From NCBI RefSeq assembly GCF_003852235.1, contig NZ_CP027732.1:2604001-2668000 (forward strand): 64,000 nucleotides of DNA, in the 5' to 3' direction. The notes beneath the pieces are model-generated. The model did no database searches. It was given only the letters and a program-made list of their open reading frames with translations, and had not been told where the DNA came from. Below are positions 42,241 to 51,271 of the stretch, piece after piece. Positions within the stretch are counted from its first letter, which is position 1, and each line of letters starts with the position of its first letter. The DNA is from Pseudomonas sp. R4-35-07. Lineage in GTDB: Bacteria; Pseudomonadota; Gammaproteobacteria; Pseudomonadales; Pseudomonadaceae. Both the position numbers and the translations under genes were made by a program.

Positions 42241-43581
42241 TCAGGCCAGGGCTTTTTCGGGGGCTTCAACCACGCTGTAGCGGTTGGCCGGTACCTCCAG
42301 TCCTAGGTTGTCGCGCAACGTCTGACCGCTGTACTCGGTACGAAACAACCCACGCTGCTGCAGCACCGGCACCACCAGCTCAGTGAAGTACTGCAAGCCG
42401 TCGGGCAGCACCGAGTTGATGATGAAGCCATCGCTGGCTCCCTCTTCGAACCAGCGCTGGATCGCATCGGCGACCTGCTCCGGCGTGCCGACGAAGTCGC
42501 GCTTGGGCCGCGAGAACCGCAGCGCCACTTCGCGCAGGGTCAGGCCTTCGTCCCTGGCCAATTGCTTGATGCGTTCGGAACCGCCTTTCTGGCTGTTGGC
42601 GCCCAGGTCGCCGAGTTCCGGGAACGGTGCGTCAAGCGGGTATTGGCTGAAGTCATGATCGTTGAACGGACGGCCGAGGGCGACGATGGCATCTTCGACG
42701 GTGACCAGTTCCACCGCCTGCTGATAACGGCTTTCCACTTCGGCGGCATCGCGCCCGACAATCGGGCGGATACCCGGCAGAATCGACAGGCTGTCGGGGT
42801 CACGCCCGAAGCCCTTGGCCCGGCGTTTCAAGTCGGCGGTATAGGCTTTGCCCTCGTCGACAGTCTCCACATGCACAAAGATCGCATCGGCATTCTGCGC
42901 GGCGAAGTTGCGCCCGTCTTCCGAGGTACCGGCCTGGAAAATCACCGGCTGGCCCTGGCGCGAACGCGCAATATTCAGCGGGCCCTTGACCGAGAAAAAT
43001 TCGCCCTGGTGGTTAAGCGCATGCAACTTGTGCGGGGTGAAGAATTCGCCGCTGTGCTTGTTATAGGCAAAGGCGTCGTCTTCCCAAGAGTCCCACAGGC
43101 CCTTGACTACATTCAGGTGTTCCTTGGCGATGCGGTAGCGCACGGCGTGAGGCGGGTGTTCGGCTTTGCCGAAGTTATCGGCGGTGCCGCTCAGCCACGA
43201 AGTGACCACGTTCCAACCGGCGCGGCCACCGCTGATATGGTCCAGCGAGGCAAACTGGCGCGCCACCTGGTAGGGCTCGGTGTAGCTGACGGTCACGGTG
43301 GCAACCAGGCCGATGTGCGTGGTCAGCGCGGCCAGGGCCGACAGGATGGTCAGCGGTTCAAACCGGTTGAGGTAGTGCGGGCTGGATTTGGCGTGGATAT
43401 GCAGGCTGTCGGCGATGAACACGAAGTCGAACCGGGCGGCTTCGGCCAGTTCGGTCTGCTGTTTGTAAAAGCCGAAATTCGTGCTGGCGTTGGGTTGCGC
43501 CTGCGGGTGGCGCCATTCGCCCCAACCGTGGCCGACACCGTGGACCATGGCCCCGAGTTTCAATTGACGTGGCTTGCTCAT
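42241..43581 (-). CDS. NtaA/SnaA/DszA-family FMN-dependent monooxygenase
   Basis: Bacterial-luciferase-type monooxygenase of 446 residues that would use reduced FMN and oxygen. Typical features are the N-terminal HGVGHGWGEWRHP, FIADSLHIHA, ASLDHISGGRAGWNVVTSW (about 114-132), GQPVIFQAGTSEDGRNFAA (about 225) and the C-terminal GASDGFIIN. Members cleave C-N or C-S bonds in chelators, sulfones and similar compounds. ATG at 43581 follows AAGGAGCAGAAC. It lies 10 bases after the SsuA-like gene and a REPIN precedes the next gene. A flavin reductase is not seen in the window. Confidence 0.92.
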   Translation of the reverse strand: MSKPRQLKLGAMVHGVGHGWGEWRHPQAQPNASTNFGFYKQQTELAEAARFDFVFIADSLHIHAKSSPHYLNRFEPLTILSALAALTTHIGLVATVTVSYTEPYQVARQFASLDHISGGRAGWNVVTSWLSGTADNFGKAEHPPHAVRYRIAKEHLNVVKGLWDSWEDDAFAYNKHSGEFFTPHKLHALNHQGEFFSVKGPLNIARSRQGQPVIFQAGTSEDGRNFAAQNADAIFVHVETVDEGKAYTADLKRRAKGFGRDPDSLSILPGIRPIVGRDAAEVESRYQQAVELVTVEDAIVALGRPFNDHDFSQYPLDAPFPELGDLGANSQKGGSERIKQLARDEGLTLREVALRFSRPKRDFVGTPEQVADAIQRWFEEGASDGFIINSVLPDGLQYFTELVVPVLQQRGLFRTEYSGQTLRDNLGLEVPANRYSVVEAPEKALA

Positions 43582-43591
43582 GTTCTGCTCC

Positions 43592-44566
43592 TTAGCGCGA
43601 TGCTTGGGAATTGGGGGCACGCTGGGCGTTGAAGCTCTTGTCGAAGCCTTGCGACACGTCGATGTGCCGGCTCAACAGGCCTTCCTTCTGGTAGGTGTCG
43701 GCGGTGGCTTGCAGGCCGCTGATCACCGCGTCGTCAATCTGCACCGGGGACAGGTGGGTGTCCTTGGCCACTTCAATGTGCACCGCCAACGGCAGGCCGG
43801 TGATTTTGGCCTGGGCGGCGGCGTATTCGTCGGGGTGCTTGTTGGCCCAGGCGTAGGCCCGGTCGACGCGGGCGACAAAGTCATCCAGTTGCACGCGCTT
43901 GTCGGCAATGGCCTGGGCGGTGGCGGCGAAGTACAGGTGGTTGCTCAGCAGGTTCCTGCCGCTGACCAGCACCCGGGCGTTGCTTTGTGAGGTGACCACG
44001 GTGGTGTACGGGTCCCAGGTCGCCCAGGCATCGGCGGTGCCGTTATCCAGCACCAGGCGGGATTCGGCGGGCAGCAGGAAAATGAACTGCACATCCTTTG
44101 ACGTCAGGCCGGCGCTGGCCAGCGCCTTGATCGCCAGGTAATGGCCGATGGAGCCGCGCCCGGTGACGATTTTCTTACCCTTGAGGTCGGTTGCGGTCTT
44201 GATCGGCGAATCCTGGGGCACCAGCAACGCGGTGGTATTACGCCCTTCGGCGTGGATGATGCTGATCACTTTGAGCGACGCACCGGCGCCGAGGGCGAAC
44301 ACATAGGGCGCATCGCCCAGGGCGCCGACATCCACCGCACCGGCATTCAGCGCTTCGCCCAGGGGCGAGGCCGAGGGGAATTCCGACCACTTGATCTCGT
44401 AGGGCACGTTTTTAGTTTCGCCGGAGGCTTCCAGCAGCGCCTTGATCGTCGACTTCTGGTTGGCCACGCGCAAGGGTTGCAGGTCGGCGGCGTGGGCATT
44501 GGCAAGCAGGCCGAGCGCCAGGGCGCTGCCCAGCAGCAGGCGTGTGAGGCGAGTAGTGAACAGCAT
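43592..44566 (-). CDS. SsuA-like sulfonate ABC transporter binding protein
   Basis: Periplasmic solute-binding protein of 324 residues in the aliphatic sulfonate/nitrate/taurine class. A signal peptide ends at ANAHA (about 26). The SsuA-like core follows, with LRVANQKSTIKALLEASG, WSEFPSASPLGEALNAGAVDVGALGDAP and TDLKGKKIVTGRGSIGHYLAIKAL. The permease and ATPase (ssuBC) are not adjacent, so it must use a transporter encoded elsewhere. It lies 83 bases after the rhodanese gene on the same strand. Confidence 0.92.
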   Translation of the reverse strand: MLFTTRLTRLLLGSALALGLLANAHAADLQPLRVANQKSTIKALLEASGETKNVPYEIKWSEFPSASPLGEALNAGAVDVGALGDAPYVFALGAGASLKVISIIHAEGRNTTALLVPQDSPIKTATDLKGKKIVTGRGSIGHYLAIKALASAGLTSKDVQFIFLLPAESRLVLDNGTADAWATWDPYTTVVTSQSNARVLVSGRNLLSNHLYFAATAQAIADKRVQLDDFVARVDRAYAWANKHPDEYAAAQAKITGLPLAVHIEVAKDTHLSPVQIDDAVISGLQATADTYQKEGLLSRHIDVSQGFDKSFNAQRAPNSQASR

Positions 44567-44649
44567 GGGACAAACTCCAGGCGTTGGGTAAAGGAAGGTA
44601 CCTCCGCCTGGAGAAGGGGTCGGATATCCGGGAACGGTGCTGCGGTGGA

Positions 44650-46233
44650 TCAGATCACGTAGAAACCGTGGGTGCCGTCGCGGGCCAGTTGCTCGACCAG
44701 GCCGAATTCCCAGTCCAGGTAGGCCTGCATGGCTTCCCGTGGGTTATCAGTGCCTTCATACGGGCGGCGGTAGCGGTCGATACGGGGTGACGCCAGGTGC
44801 GTTTCGCCTTCCTCCAGCGGCAGTTGCGCGGCGATCCAAGTGGCGGTGCCGCCCTCCAGCAGGAACACTTGTTTGCCGGTCAGGGCTTCGACCTCGGGCA
44901 CCGCCAGGCGCGCCAACTGGCTGCTGCCGCAGGTCAATACGTAGCGCTGCGCGCGGGGCACCTTTGCCAGCGCCTCGGGCAGTTGCGCACGCACCGCCCA
45001 CCAGGCACCGGGGATATGGCGCTTCACGTAATTGGCGCTGGCGGTGAAGTCCAGCACCAGCGTGTCGCCATGTTCGAGCCAGTCGGCGAGGGTGTGCGCG
45101 CTGATCAGTTCGGCCTGGGGTGGCGCGGGCACCGGCGCGACCCAGGCGCCGTGTTCGCTGAAATGCGCGGCGTGTACCTCGTCGAGCACATAGACGTCCC
45201 AACCCAGTTGGGCGAGCCAGGAGGCCGACATATTTGCACGCACGCCGTCATCGTCCACCAGCACCAGGCGCGCACCACGCACGCTGGCGACATGGTCGGT
45301 TTCCTGCACCAGTTGCCCGCCCGGTGTGGAGCGGGCGCCGGGCAGGTGGCCGGCCTCGAATTCTTCCGGGGTGCGGACATCGAACAGGTAGGTGGTGCGT
45401 GTCGCGTCCTGCTGCCAGCGTTGCAGATCATCGAGGGTGGCACGGCCGACGCGGGCCTTGTCGGCCACGCCGCGGGCCTTTTGGGCAGCGATCAGGCGAT
45501 GTTCCTCTGACGTCGGCGCGAAGCGGCGTGCTTGACCATGGGCGAGTGTCTGCCCGGCCAGGGTCCAGCCGATGGTGCCGTTGCGCAGCGCCGACACCGG
45601 GTTGGCCACGCCAGCATTGATCAATGACTGGGTGCCGATAATGCTGCGGGTACGCCCGGCGCAGTTGACGATAATGCGCGTGGCCGGATCCGGGGCCAGT
45701 TCACGGGCGCGCAGCACCAGTTCGGCACCGGGCACGCTGATGCCGGTGGGAATGCTCATGGTCTGGTATTCATCGAAACGCCGGGCGTCGAGCACCACCA
45801 CATCGGCCTGGCTCTCGAGCAGCGCCTGGACTTCCTCGGCCGCCAGGGACGGCGTGTGGCGCTGGCTTTCCACCAGTTCGCCAAAGGCCTTGCTCGGTAC
45901 GTTGACGTCGATAAACAGCTCGCCACCGGCCTGGCGCCAACCCTCAAGCCCACCTTCCAGCAGGCTGACCTGGGTGTAACCCAGCGCAACCAGGCGTTCG
46001 GCGGCGCGCTCGGCCAGGCCTTCACCGTTGTCATACAGCGTGACCTGGGTATCGCGGCGTGGAATGCGCGCATACACCTCCAGTTCCAGCTTGGACAGGG
46101 CAATGTTTGCGGCAAACAGCGGGTGGCCTTCGGCGAACGGCGCTTCCTCGCGCACGTCTACCAGGGCGACTTCCTCATGGTCCAACAGGGCCTGGCGAAT
46201 CTGGGCGTAGCTGCGGGTCGATACGGTGCTCAT
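44650..46233 (-). CDS. Four-domain rhodanese-like sulfurtransferase
   Basis: A 527-residue protein made of four rhodanese modules. The second (VNCAGRTRS, Cys191) and fourth (LTCGSSQLA, Cys435) keep the catalytic cysteine. The first (LYDNGEG, Asp69) and third (VDDDGVR, Asp328) have Asp at the cysteine position, so active and inactive modules alternate. The likely role is handling sulfane sulfur from thiol degradation. Its start overlaps the stop of the thiol dioxygenase gene (46230-46233). No signal peptide, so it is cytoplasmic. Confidence 0.93.
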   Translation of the reverse strand: MSTVSTRSYAQIRQALLDHEEVALVDVREEAPFAEGHPLFAANIALSKLELEVYARIPRRDTQVTLYDNGEGLAERAAERLVALGYTQVSLLEGGLEGWRQAGGELFIDVNVPSKAFGELVESQRHTPSLAAEEVQALLESQADVVVLDARRFDEYQTMSIPTGISVPGAELVLRARELAPDPATRIIVNCAGRTRSIIGTQSLINAGVANPVSALRNGTIGWTLAGQTLAHGQARRFAPTSEEHRLIAAQKARGVADKARVGRATLDDLQRWQQDATRTTYLFDVRTPEEFEAGHLPGARSTPGGQLVQETDHVASVRGARLVLVDDDGVRANMSASWLAQLGWDVYVLDEVHAAHFSEHGAWVAPVPAPPQAELISAHTLADWLEHGDTLVLDFTASANYVKRHIPGAWWAVRAQLPEALAKVPRAQRYVLTCGSSQLARLAVPEVEALTGKQVFLLEGGTATWIAAQLPLEEGETHLASPRIDRYRRPYEGTDNPREAMQAYLDWEFGLVEQLARDGTHGFYVI

Positions 46234-46847
46234 AGGGCAGGGCTCTTTTCTTTGGACAGGTCCCAGATATTCGGGAGGTAGGCGTTGGAATAACCGGAGA
46301 TAAACAGCTTCTCGCTGCCGTCGGGCTGATACACCGCCCGACGCACCGCGCCGATGTTGGCGCCGTACACATGAATGCTGATGGACACCTGGTCGTCGTG
46401 GGCATTGCTCACCTGATGGATATCACCGATCTTGGGCGACACCGCTTCGACCTGGCCCGGCAGCAGTTGCCCTGGCGTGCCTTCGGCAACCAGGGCGCCA
46501 CCAGGCGCCCGGGCAAAACCCTGGGAAAATTCCGCACCGCGCAACATGCCGATCAGCCCCCACACCCGATGATCATGAATCGGCGTGCGTTGCCCCGGCC
46601 CCCACACAAAGCTGACGATGCTGAAACGCTGGCGCGAATCGGCATGCAGCAGAAATTGCTGGTAGCGCTCGGGGTCGGGTTGGGCGAATGCGTCCGGGAG
46701 CCAGTCATCATGGCTGACCAGTTGCGCCAGCAGCTTGCCGCCACGGTGCAGCAGGTCGCCCTCGCGCGGGTTGCCGTCGATCAGCTCAGCCAAGGCGCCG
46801 ATAAAGGCGCGTAATCTCTCGGGGTGTTGGGCCTGGCTCATGAACAT
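46230..46847 (-). CDS. Cysteine dioxygenase-family thiol dioxygenase
   Basis: Non-haem iron cupin that oxidises a thiol (cysteine or 3-mercaptopropionate) to a sulfinate; cytoplasmic. The 205-residue product has the iron ligands His91 and His93 in PIHDHRVWG and His144 in GDIHQVSN. The crosslinking Cys of mammalian cysteine dioxygenase is not present; the position before the His pair is Pro. Either ATG 46847 or ATG 46841 may start it; GGA lies closer to the latter. It is first in an operon with the rhodanese, divergent from a LysR gene. Confidence 0.9.
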   Translation of the reverse strand: MFMSQAQHPERLRAFIGALAELIDGNPREGDLLHRGGKLLAQLVSHDDWLPDAFAQPDPERYQQFLLHADSRQRFSIVSFVWGPGQRTPIHDHRVWGLIGMLRGAEFSQGFARAPGGALVAEGTPGQLLPGQVEAVSPKIGDIHQVSNAHDDQVSISIHVYGANIGAVRRAVYQPDGSEKLFISGYSNAYLPNIWDLSKEKSPAL

Positions 46848-46910
46848 TCCATTCGCGGTAGTTGATGGGCTTATCTAAGCATAATGTTCGTTGTTAATAT
46901 GCTATTTTTT

Positions 46911-46925
46911 AATGATTAGCTTATA
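46911..46925. promoter_or_regulatory. AT-rich motif shared with the aldolase promoter
   Basis: AATGATTAGCTTATA here and AATAATTAGCTTAGA at 48096-48110 match at 13 of 15 positions. They sit in the two promoter regions on either side of the LysR gene at 47055. A related sequence, GCTTAGAT, is on the minus strand at about 46873-46880. These may be regulator sites. Confidence 0.4.
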
Positions 46926-47054
46926 GCTGTAAGTAATTTAGAATCGTCCTGTATAGCGTTAGACGTTATTGATCACAGCACGGGCTATCCAGACCGGGTG
47001 GCGCCAACTATGCTTGGCGCACATCTTAACGACTGTTCTCTATGTGCGGCCCAA

Positions 47055-47960
47055 ATGAAAATTGACGATATCGATGCCTTTGTCGAAGTGATTCGTTGCC
47101 AGTCCATCAGCCATGCCGCCGAGTCGTTGCAGTTGACCCAGCCGGCCATCACCCGTCGCGTGCAGAACTTCGAGCAGGCGCTGGGGGTTGAGCTGTTCGA
47201 CCGCAACACCAAACCACTCAAGCCAACGCGGATCGGCACCCGGGTGTATGAGCAATGCCGCTCGATCCTGCGCGAGATGGACGCGCTGCGCGAGCTGGTC
47301 GCCACTGACGCACCGCCCAGCGGCGTACTGCGCCTGGGCGTACCGCAGACCATCGGCGACGTGGTGCTGCTCGATGCGCTCAAGCACCTGCGCAGCGAGT
47401 ACACCGACCTGCGCGCCCAGGTGGCGACCGGGTGGGGCAGCCAGTTGGTCGGCAAGATCGAGCGCGGCGAGCTGGATGCGGCGGTGGCGTTATTCCCGGC
47501 GGGAAAGATTTTTCCGGACAACATCGTTGGTGAGTCGATCGGCAAGATGGACCTGGTGGTGGTGTGCGCCACGGCGCAACTGCCGAAAAAACCGTGCAAG
47601 CTGGCCGACGTGTACCAGCACGGTTGGATCCTCAACCCGGACGGCTGCGGCTTCCGCGCCGGTCTGCAACGTACCCTGTCGGACCAGGGCCTGGCCTTGC
47701 GGGTGAACCTGGAAACCTTCGGCACCGAGTTGCAATTGGGGCTGGTGGCGGATGGGCTGGGCCTTGGCCTGGTGCCGCGCCCGTTGCTTGCGCGCAGTGC
47801 CCATCGCGAGCAACTGGCGGTGATGCCGTTGAAGGACTTCAAGCCGGTGATGGATTTATGGCTGATCTATCCGCACTTTCTTGGCAACCTGCAAGGGCCG
47901 GTGGATGCGTTTGGTCAGTGGGTGGCCGATTCCCTGCACAAGATCCGCAACGCTGCCTGA
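47055..47960 (+). CDS. LysR-family regulator beside the sulfur operon
   Basis: A 301-residue regulator from ATG 47055 (a GTG 57 bases upstream would add 19 residues that lack LysR similarity). The winged HTH is at about 1-60 (DAFVEVIRCQSISHAAESLQLTQPAITRRVQNFEQALGVELFDR), with a sensor domain from about 90 (GVLRLGVPQTIGDVVLLDAL). It is divergent from the dioxygenase-rhodanese genes across 207 AT-rich bases, so it is the likely controller of that operon. Confidence 0.88.
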   Translation: MKIDDIDAFVEVIRCQSISHAAESLQLTQPAITRRVQNFEQALGVELFDRNTKPLKPTRIGTRVYEQCRSILREMDALRELVATDAPPSGVLRLGVPQTIGDVVLLDALKHLRSEYTDLRAQVATGWGSQLVGKIERGELDAAVALFPAGKIFPDNIVGESIGKMDLVVVCATAQLPKKPCKLADVYQHGWILNPDGCGFRAGLQRTLSDQGLALRVNLETFGTELQLGLVADGLGLGLVPRPLLARSAHREQLAVMPLKDFKPVMDLWLIYPHFLGNLQGPVDAFGQWVADSLHKIRNAA

Positions 47961-47966
47961 ACCCCT

Positions 47967-48053
47967 GTGGGAGGGGGCTTGCTCCCGATGGCGGGGTTTC
48001 AGTTAAAGATGATTTGACTGATCAACCGCTATCGGGGGCAAGCCCCCTCCCAC
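47967..48053. repeat. REPIN after the LysR gene
   Basis: GI-type inverted REP pair 7 bases after the LysR stop, before the aldolase promoter. Confidence 0.95.
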
Positions 48054-48095
48054 ATTGGTCAGGTGTTGTCGGCGTGGGATTTTATAAAAATTAAT

Positions 48096-48110
48096 AATAA
48101 TTAGCTTAGA
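48096..48110. promoter_or_regulatory. AT-rich motif upstream of the class II aldolase gene
   Basis: AATAATTAGCTTAGA, the partner of the motif at 46911-46925, 80 bases before the aldolase start in a short AT-rich stretch. Confidence 0.4.
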
Positions 48111-48189
48111 TTAAAATGTGCTTTTTATTATTTTTGCGCATCGCCTAGGCTGGCCGGGAAGTCCTTAAGGCCATCCAGGAAGTTTTGCC

Positions 48190-48984
48190 ATGAGCAGCGT
48201 CACCTCGCTATCGAGCGTCTCCAGTACCGTCCGCCAACGTGTCACGCCAGAGGAATGGGAGGTGCGCGTCAAACTGGCCGCCGCCTATCGGCTGGCGGCC
48301 TTGTACAACTGGACCGACCATATCTACACGCATTTCTCCGCCCGTGTACCGGGCCCCGAGGAACATTTCCTGATCAACGCCTTCGGCCTGCTGTTCGATG
48401 AAATCAGCGCCTCCAACCTGGTCAAGGTCGACCTCGACGGCACCCTGGTCGATGACCCCACCGGCCTTGGCATCAACTACGCCGGTTACGTGATCCACAG
48501 TGCCATCCATGGCGCGCGCCACGACCTGCAGGCGGTGCTGCACACCCATACCCGCGACGGTATTGCGGTGTCCGCGCAGAAGGACGGGTTGTTACCGATC
48601 TCCCAGCATTCCATCGCGTTTTCCGGACGCGTGGCCTATCACGGCTACGAAGGCGTGGCCCTGGACCTGGACGAACGCGAGCGGCTGGTGGCGGACCTGG
48701 GCGACAAGAGCGTGATGATCCTGCGCAACCATGGGCTGTTGACCGCAGGCATCAGCGTGGAGCATGCGTTTCAGCAGCTGCAGGGGCTTGAGCGCGCCTG
48801 CAACATCCAGATCGCGGCGCAGGCAGGCGGGAATGCGGAACTGGTATTTCCACCGGCTGAAGTGGTGGCCAGGGTCGAGGAGCAGGCCAAGGTCTTCAGC
48901 AGCGGCGAAGGGCCTGGGGTAACGCGGCATTGGAATGCGTTGATCCGCAAGTTGGAGCGTAGCGATACCGACTACAAGAATTGA
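48190..48984 (+). CDS. Class II aldolase/adducin-family protein
   Basis: A 264-residue metal-dependent enzyme fold. The zinc site is visible as HTHTRDG (about 118-124) and the later His in RNHGLLTAG (about 181). The family contains aldolases (fuculose-phosphate type) and decarboxylases; the substrate is unknown. It is preceded by a LysR gene and an AT-rich motif also seen by the thiol dioxygenase operon, so both may belong to one regulon (inference). Confidence 0.9.
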   Translation: MSSVTSLSSVSSTVRQRVTPEEWEVRVKLAAAYRLAALYNWTDHIYTHFSARVPGPEEHFLINAFGLLFDEISASNLVKVDLDGTLVDDPTGLGINYAGYVIHSAIHGARHDLQAVLHTHTRDGIAVSAQKDGLLPISQHSIAFSGRVAYHGYEGVALDLDERERLVADLGDKSVMILRNHGLLTAGISVEHAFQQLQGLERACNIQIAAQAGGNAELVFPPAEVVARVEEQAKVFSSGEGPGVTRHWNALIRKLERSDTDYKN

Positions 48985-49008
48985 GCCGTCGCCGGTCTGG
49001 ATGCAGCA

Positions 49009-49030
49009 GGGGAGCAAGCCCCCTGCGCAT
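49009..49030. repeat. Degenerate single REP
   Basis: Resembles the right half of the local REPINs (GGAGCAAGCCCCCT) with a changed arm end (GCGCAT for CCCACAT). It lies between the convergent aldolase and transketolase genes. Confidence 0.7.
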
Positions 49031-49039
49031 TGAGAGGGG

Positions 49040-51097
49040 TTACTCAGCCCGGTTGTGCTGGAGCTGCTGCTTGGCCAGCTTCACCACATTTTCCTTAGTG
49101 AACCCGTACTTTTCCTGCAACTTCGCCAGCGGCGCCGACGCGCCAAAGCTGTTCATCACCACTTTGGCGCCGGTCTGCCCGACGTAGCGGTCCCAGCCCA
49201 ACGGGCCGGCCTGTTCCACCACCACACGCGCCTTCACCGCCGGCGGTAACACGCTGTCGCGGTAGGCCTGGTCCTGGTCTTCGAACAGTTCCCAGCTGGG
49301 CATCGACACCACCTGCGCGGCAATCCCTTCGTCCGTGAGTTGTTCGTAGGCGGCGACCGCCAGGCTGACTTCACTGCCCGTGGCGATCAGGATCACTTCA
49401 GGCTTGTCTGCGCCGGCCAGCACGTAGGCGCCCTTGGCCGCACCGGAGGCGGCGGCATAGCGGCTGCGATCCAGCGTCGGCAGCGGTTGGCGCGACAACA
49501 CCACGCAGCTTGGCCGATCGGTCTGCGCCAGCGCCACCTTCCACAACTCCAGGGTTTCGTTCGCGTCCCCTGGGCGCAGGGTCAGCAGGCCCGGGGTTGC
49601 GCGCAGTTGGGTCAGGTGTTCGATGGGTTGATGCGTGGGGCCGTCTTCGCCGACGCCGATCGAGTCATGGGTAAACACGAAGACCACCGGCAACTCCATG
49701 ATCGCCGCCAGGCGGATCGGCGGTTTCATGTAGTCGCTGAACACCAGGAACGTCGAGGTGTACGGCCGCAGGTAGGACAGCGCCATGCCGTTGGCAATTG
49801 CGCCCATGGCGTGCTCGCGAATGCCGAAGTGCAGGTTGCGCCCGCTGTAGTCATCGGCACTGAAACGGCCGGCGCCGTCGAAGGTGAGGTTGGTCTTGGT
49901 CGAGGGCGACAAATCCGCCGAGCCGCCGAGCAACCAGGGGATGTGTTGGGCGAAGGCGTTCAGAACCTCGCCTCCGGATGCACGGCTGGCGACACCCTTG
50001 GCATCGGTCGCAAAGCGCGGCAGGTCGGCCTGCCAGTGCTCGGGCATTTCTCCGGCGCGCATGCGCTGCAGTTCATCGGCGCGTTGCGGGTCGAGGGATG
50101 ACAAGGTCTGGTTCCACTCGGCATACAGCGGTTCGGCACGCTCATGCAGTGCGTCGCGCAACGTGGTCCGTGCTTCATCGGGCACCAGGAAACTGGAATC
50201 CTCTGGCCAGCCATACGCGGCTTTGGTCAGGCGAATTTCATCCTCGCCCAACGGCTCGCCATGGGCAGCAGCGGTGTTGTGTTTGTGCGGCGAGCCGTAG
50301 CCGATCACGCTGTCGACCACGATCAGGGTCGGCGCGCCGGTATTGGCCTTGAAGGTTTCCAGCGCCACGCTCAGGGCCTGCAGGTCATTGGCATCGGTGA
50401 CATGCACGGTGTGCCAGCCATACGCCTGGAAACGCTTGATCACATCTTCACTGAAGGCCAGTTCGGTGTGGCCCTCGATGCTGATGGTGTTGTTGTCGTA
50501 GATCCAGCACAGGTTATCCAGCCGCAAATGCCCGGCCATCGACGCCGCTTCGCTGCTGATGCCTTCCATCATGTCGCCGTCACCGCACAGGGTGTAGACG
50601 TCGTAGTCGAACAGCACCTGGCCGTCGAGGTTGAACCGCTGGGCCAGCCAACGCTCGGCCATCGCCATGCCCACGCTGTTGGCGCAGCCCTGGCCCAGGG
50701 GGCCGGTGGTGGTTTCCACCCCGGTGGTCATGCGGTACTCGGGGTGGCCCGGGGTTTTGGAACCCATCTGCCGGAACTGCTTGATGTCGTCCAGGCTGAC
50801 CGCCGGTTGCCCGGAGCGCTTGCCGTGGGCATCGATTTCCACCACGCCGGCCAGGTGCAGCAGCGAGTACAGCAGCATCGACGCATGCCCCACCGACAAC
50901 ACGAAGCGGTCGCGGTTGGGCCAGTCAGGATGCTCCGGGTGGTAGCGCAGGAAGCGACTCCACAGCGTGTAGCCCACCGGCGCCAGGCCCATGGGCGTGC
51001 CGGGGTGGCCCGAGTTGGCCTTCTGCACGGCATCCATGGCCAGGGTGCGGATCGTGTTGATGCATTGCGTGTCGGCAGCAGTGGCAGTGTGATTCAT
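49040..51097 (-). CDS. tkt: Transketolase
   Basis: Thiamine-diphosphate enzyme of the pentose phosphate pathway, 685 residues. It moves two-carbon units between sugar phosphates. Seen: SGHPGTPMGLAPVGYTLW (about 28-45), the TPP-binding GDGDMMEG (about 155-162) with Asn in YDNN, and the second domain with NLHFGIREHAMGAIANGMAL and FTHDSIGVGEDGPTHQP. I chose ATG 51097 (MNHTATAADTQCINTIRTLAMDAV) with GGGAGA upstream; the frame runs 36 codons further without family support. No metabolic neighbour genes adjoin. A second copy may exist elsewhere, as is common in pseudomonads. Confidence 0.96.
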   Translation of the reverse strand: MNHTATAADTQCINTIRTLAMDAVQKANSGHPGTPMGLAPVGYTLWSRFLRYHPEHPDWPNRDRFVLSVGHASMLLYSLLHLAGVVEIDAHGKRSGQPAVSLDDIKQFRQMGSKTPGHPEYRMTTGVETTTGPLGQGCANSVGMAMAERWLAQRFNLDGQVLFDYDVYTLCGDGDMMEGISSEAASMAGHLRLDNLCWIYDNNTISIEGHTELAFSEDVIKRFQAYGWHTVHVTDANDLQALSVALETFKANTGAPTLIVVDSVIGYGSPHKHNTAAAHGEPLGEDEIRLTKAAYGWPEDSSFLVPDEARTTLRDALHERAEPLYAEWNQTLSSLDPQRADELQRMRAGEMPEHWQADLPRFATDAKGVASRASGGEVLNAFAQHIPWLLGGSADLSPSTKTNLTFDGAGRFSADDYSGRNLHFGIREHAMGAIANGMALSYLRPYTSTFLVFSDYMKPPIRLAAIMELPVVFVFTHDSIGVGEDGPTHQPIEHLTQLRATPGLLTLRPGDANETLELWKVALAQTDRPSCVVLSRQPLPTLDRSRYAAASGAAKGAYVLAGADKPEVILIATGSEVSLAVAAYEQLTDEGIAAQVVSMPSWELFEDQDQAYRDSVLPPAVKARVVVEQAGPLGWDRYVGQTGAKVVMNSFGASAPLAKLQEKYGFTKENVVKLAKQQLQHNRAE

Positions 51098-51271
51098 AAA
51101 ACCGGTCTCCCTCGGGTGGCGATCTACAGTGGAGGGCAGGGCACGGCAAAGGTTTGATTCCATCGCCTGGGTTACGACGAACGGAGAGGGTTTGACCTTG
51201 AACATGACAAGACCCCTGGGAATGGGCTAGTTTCAAGAGGTAGGCCATTGATCAACTTGTGGAGGTACGCC

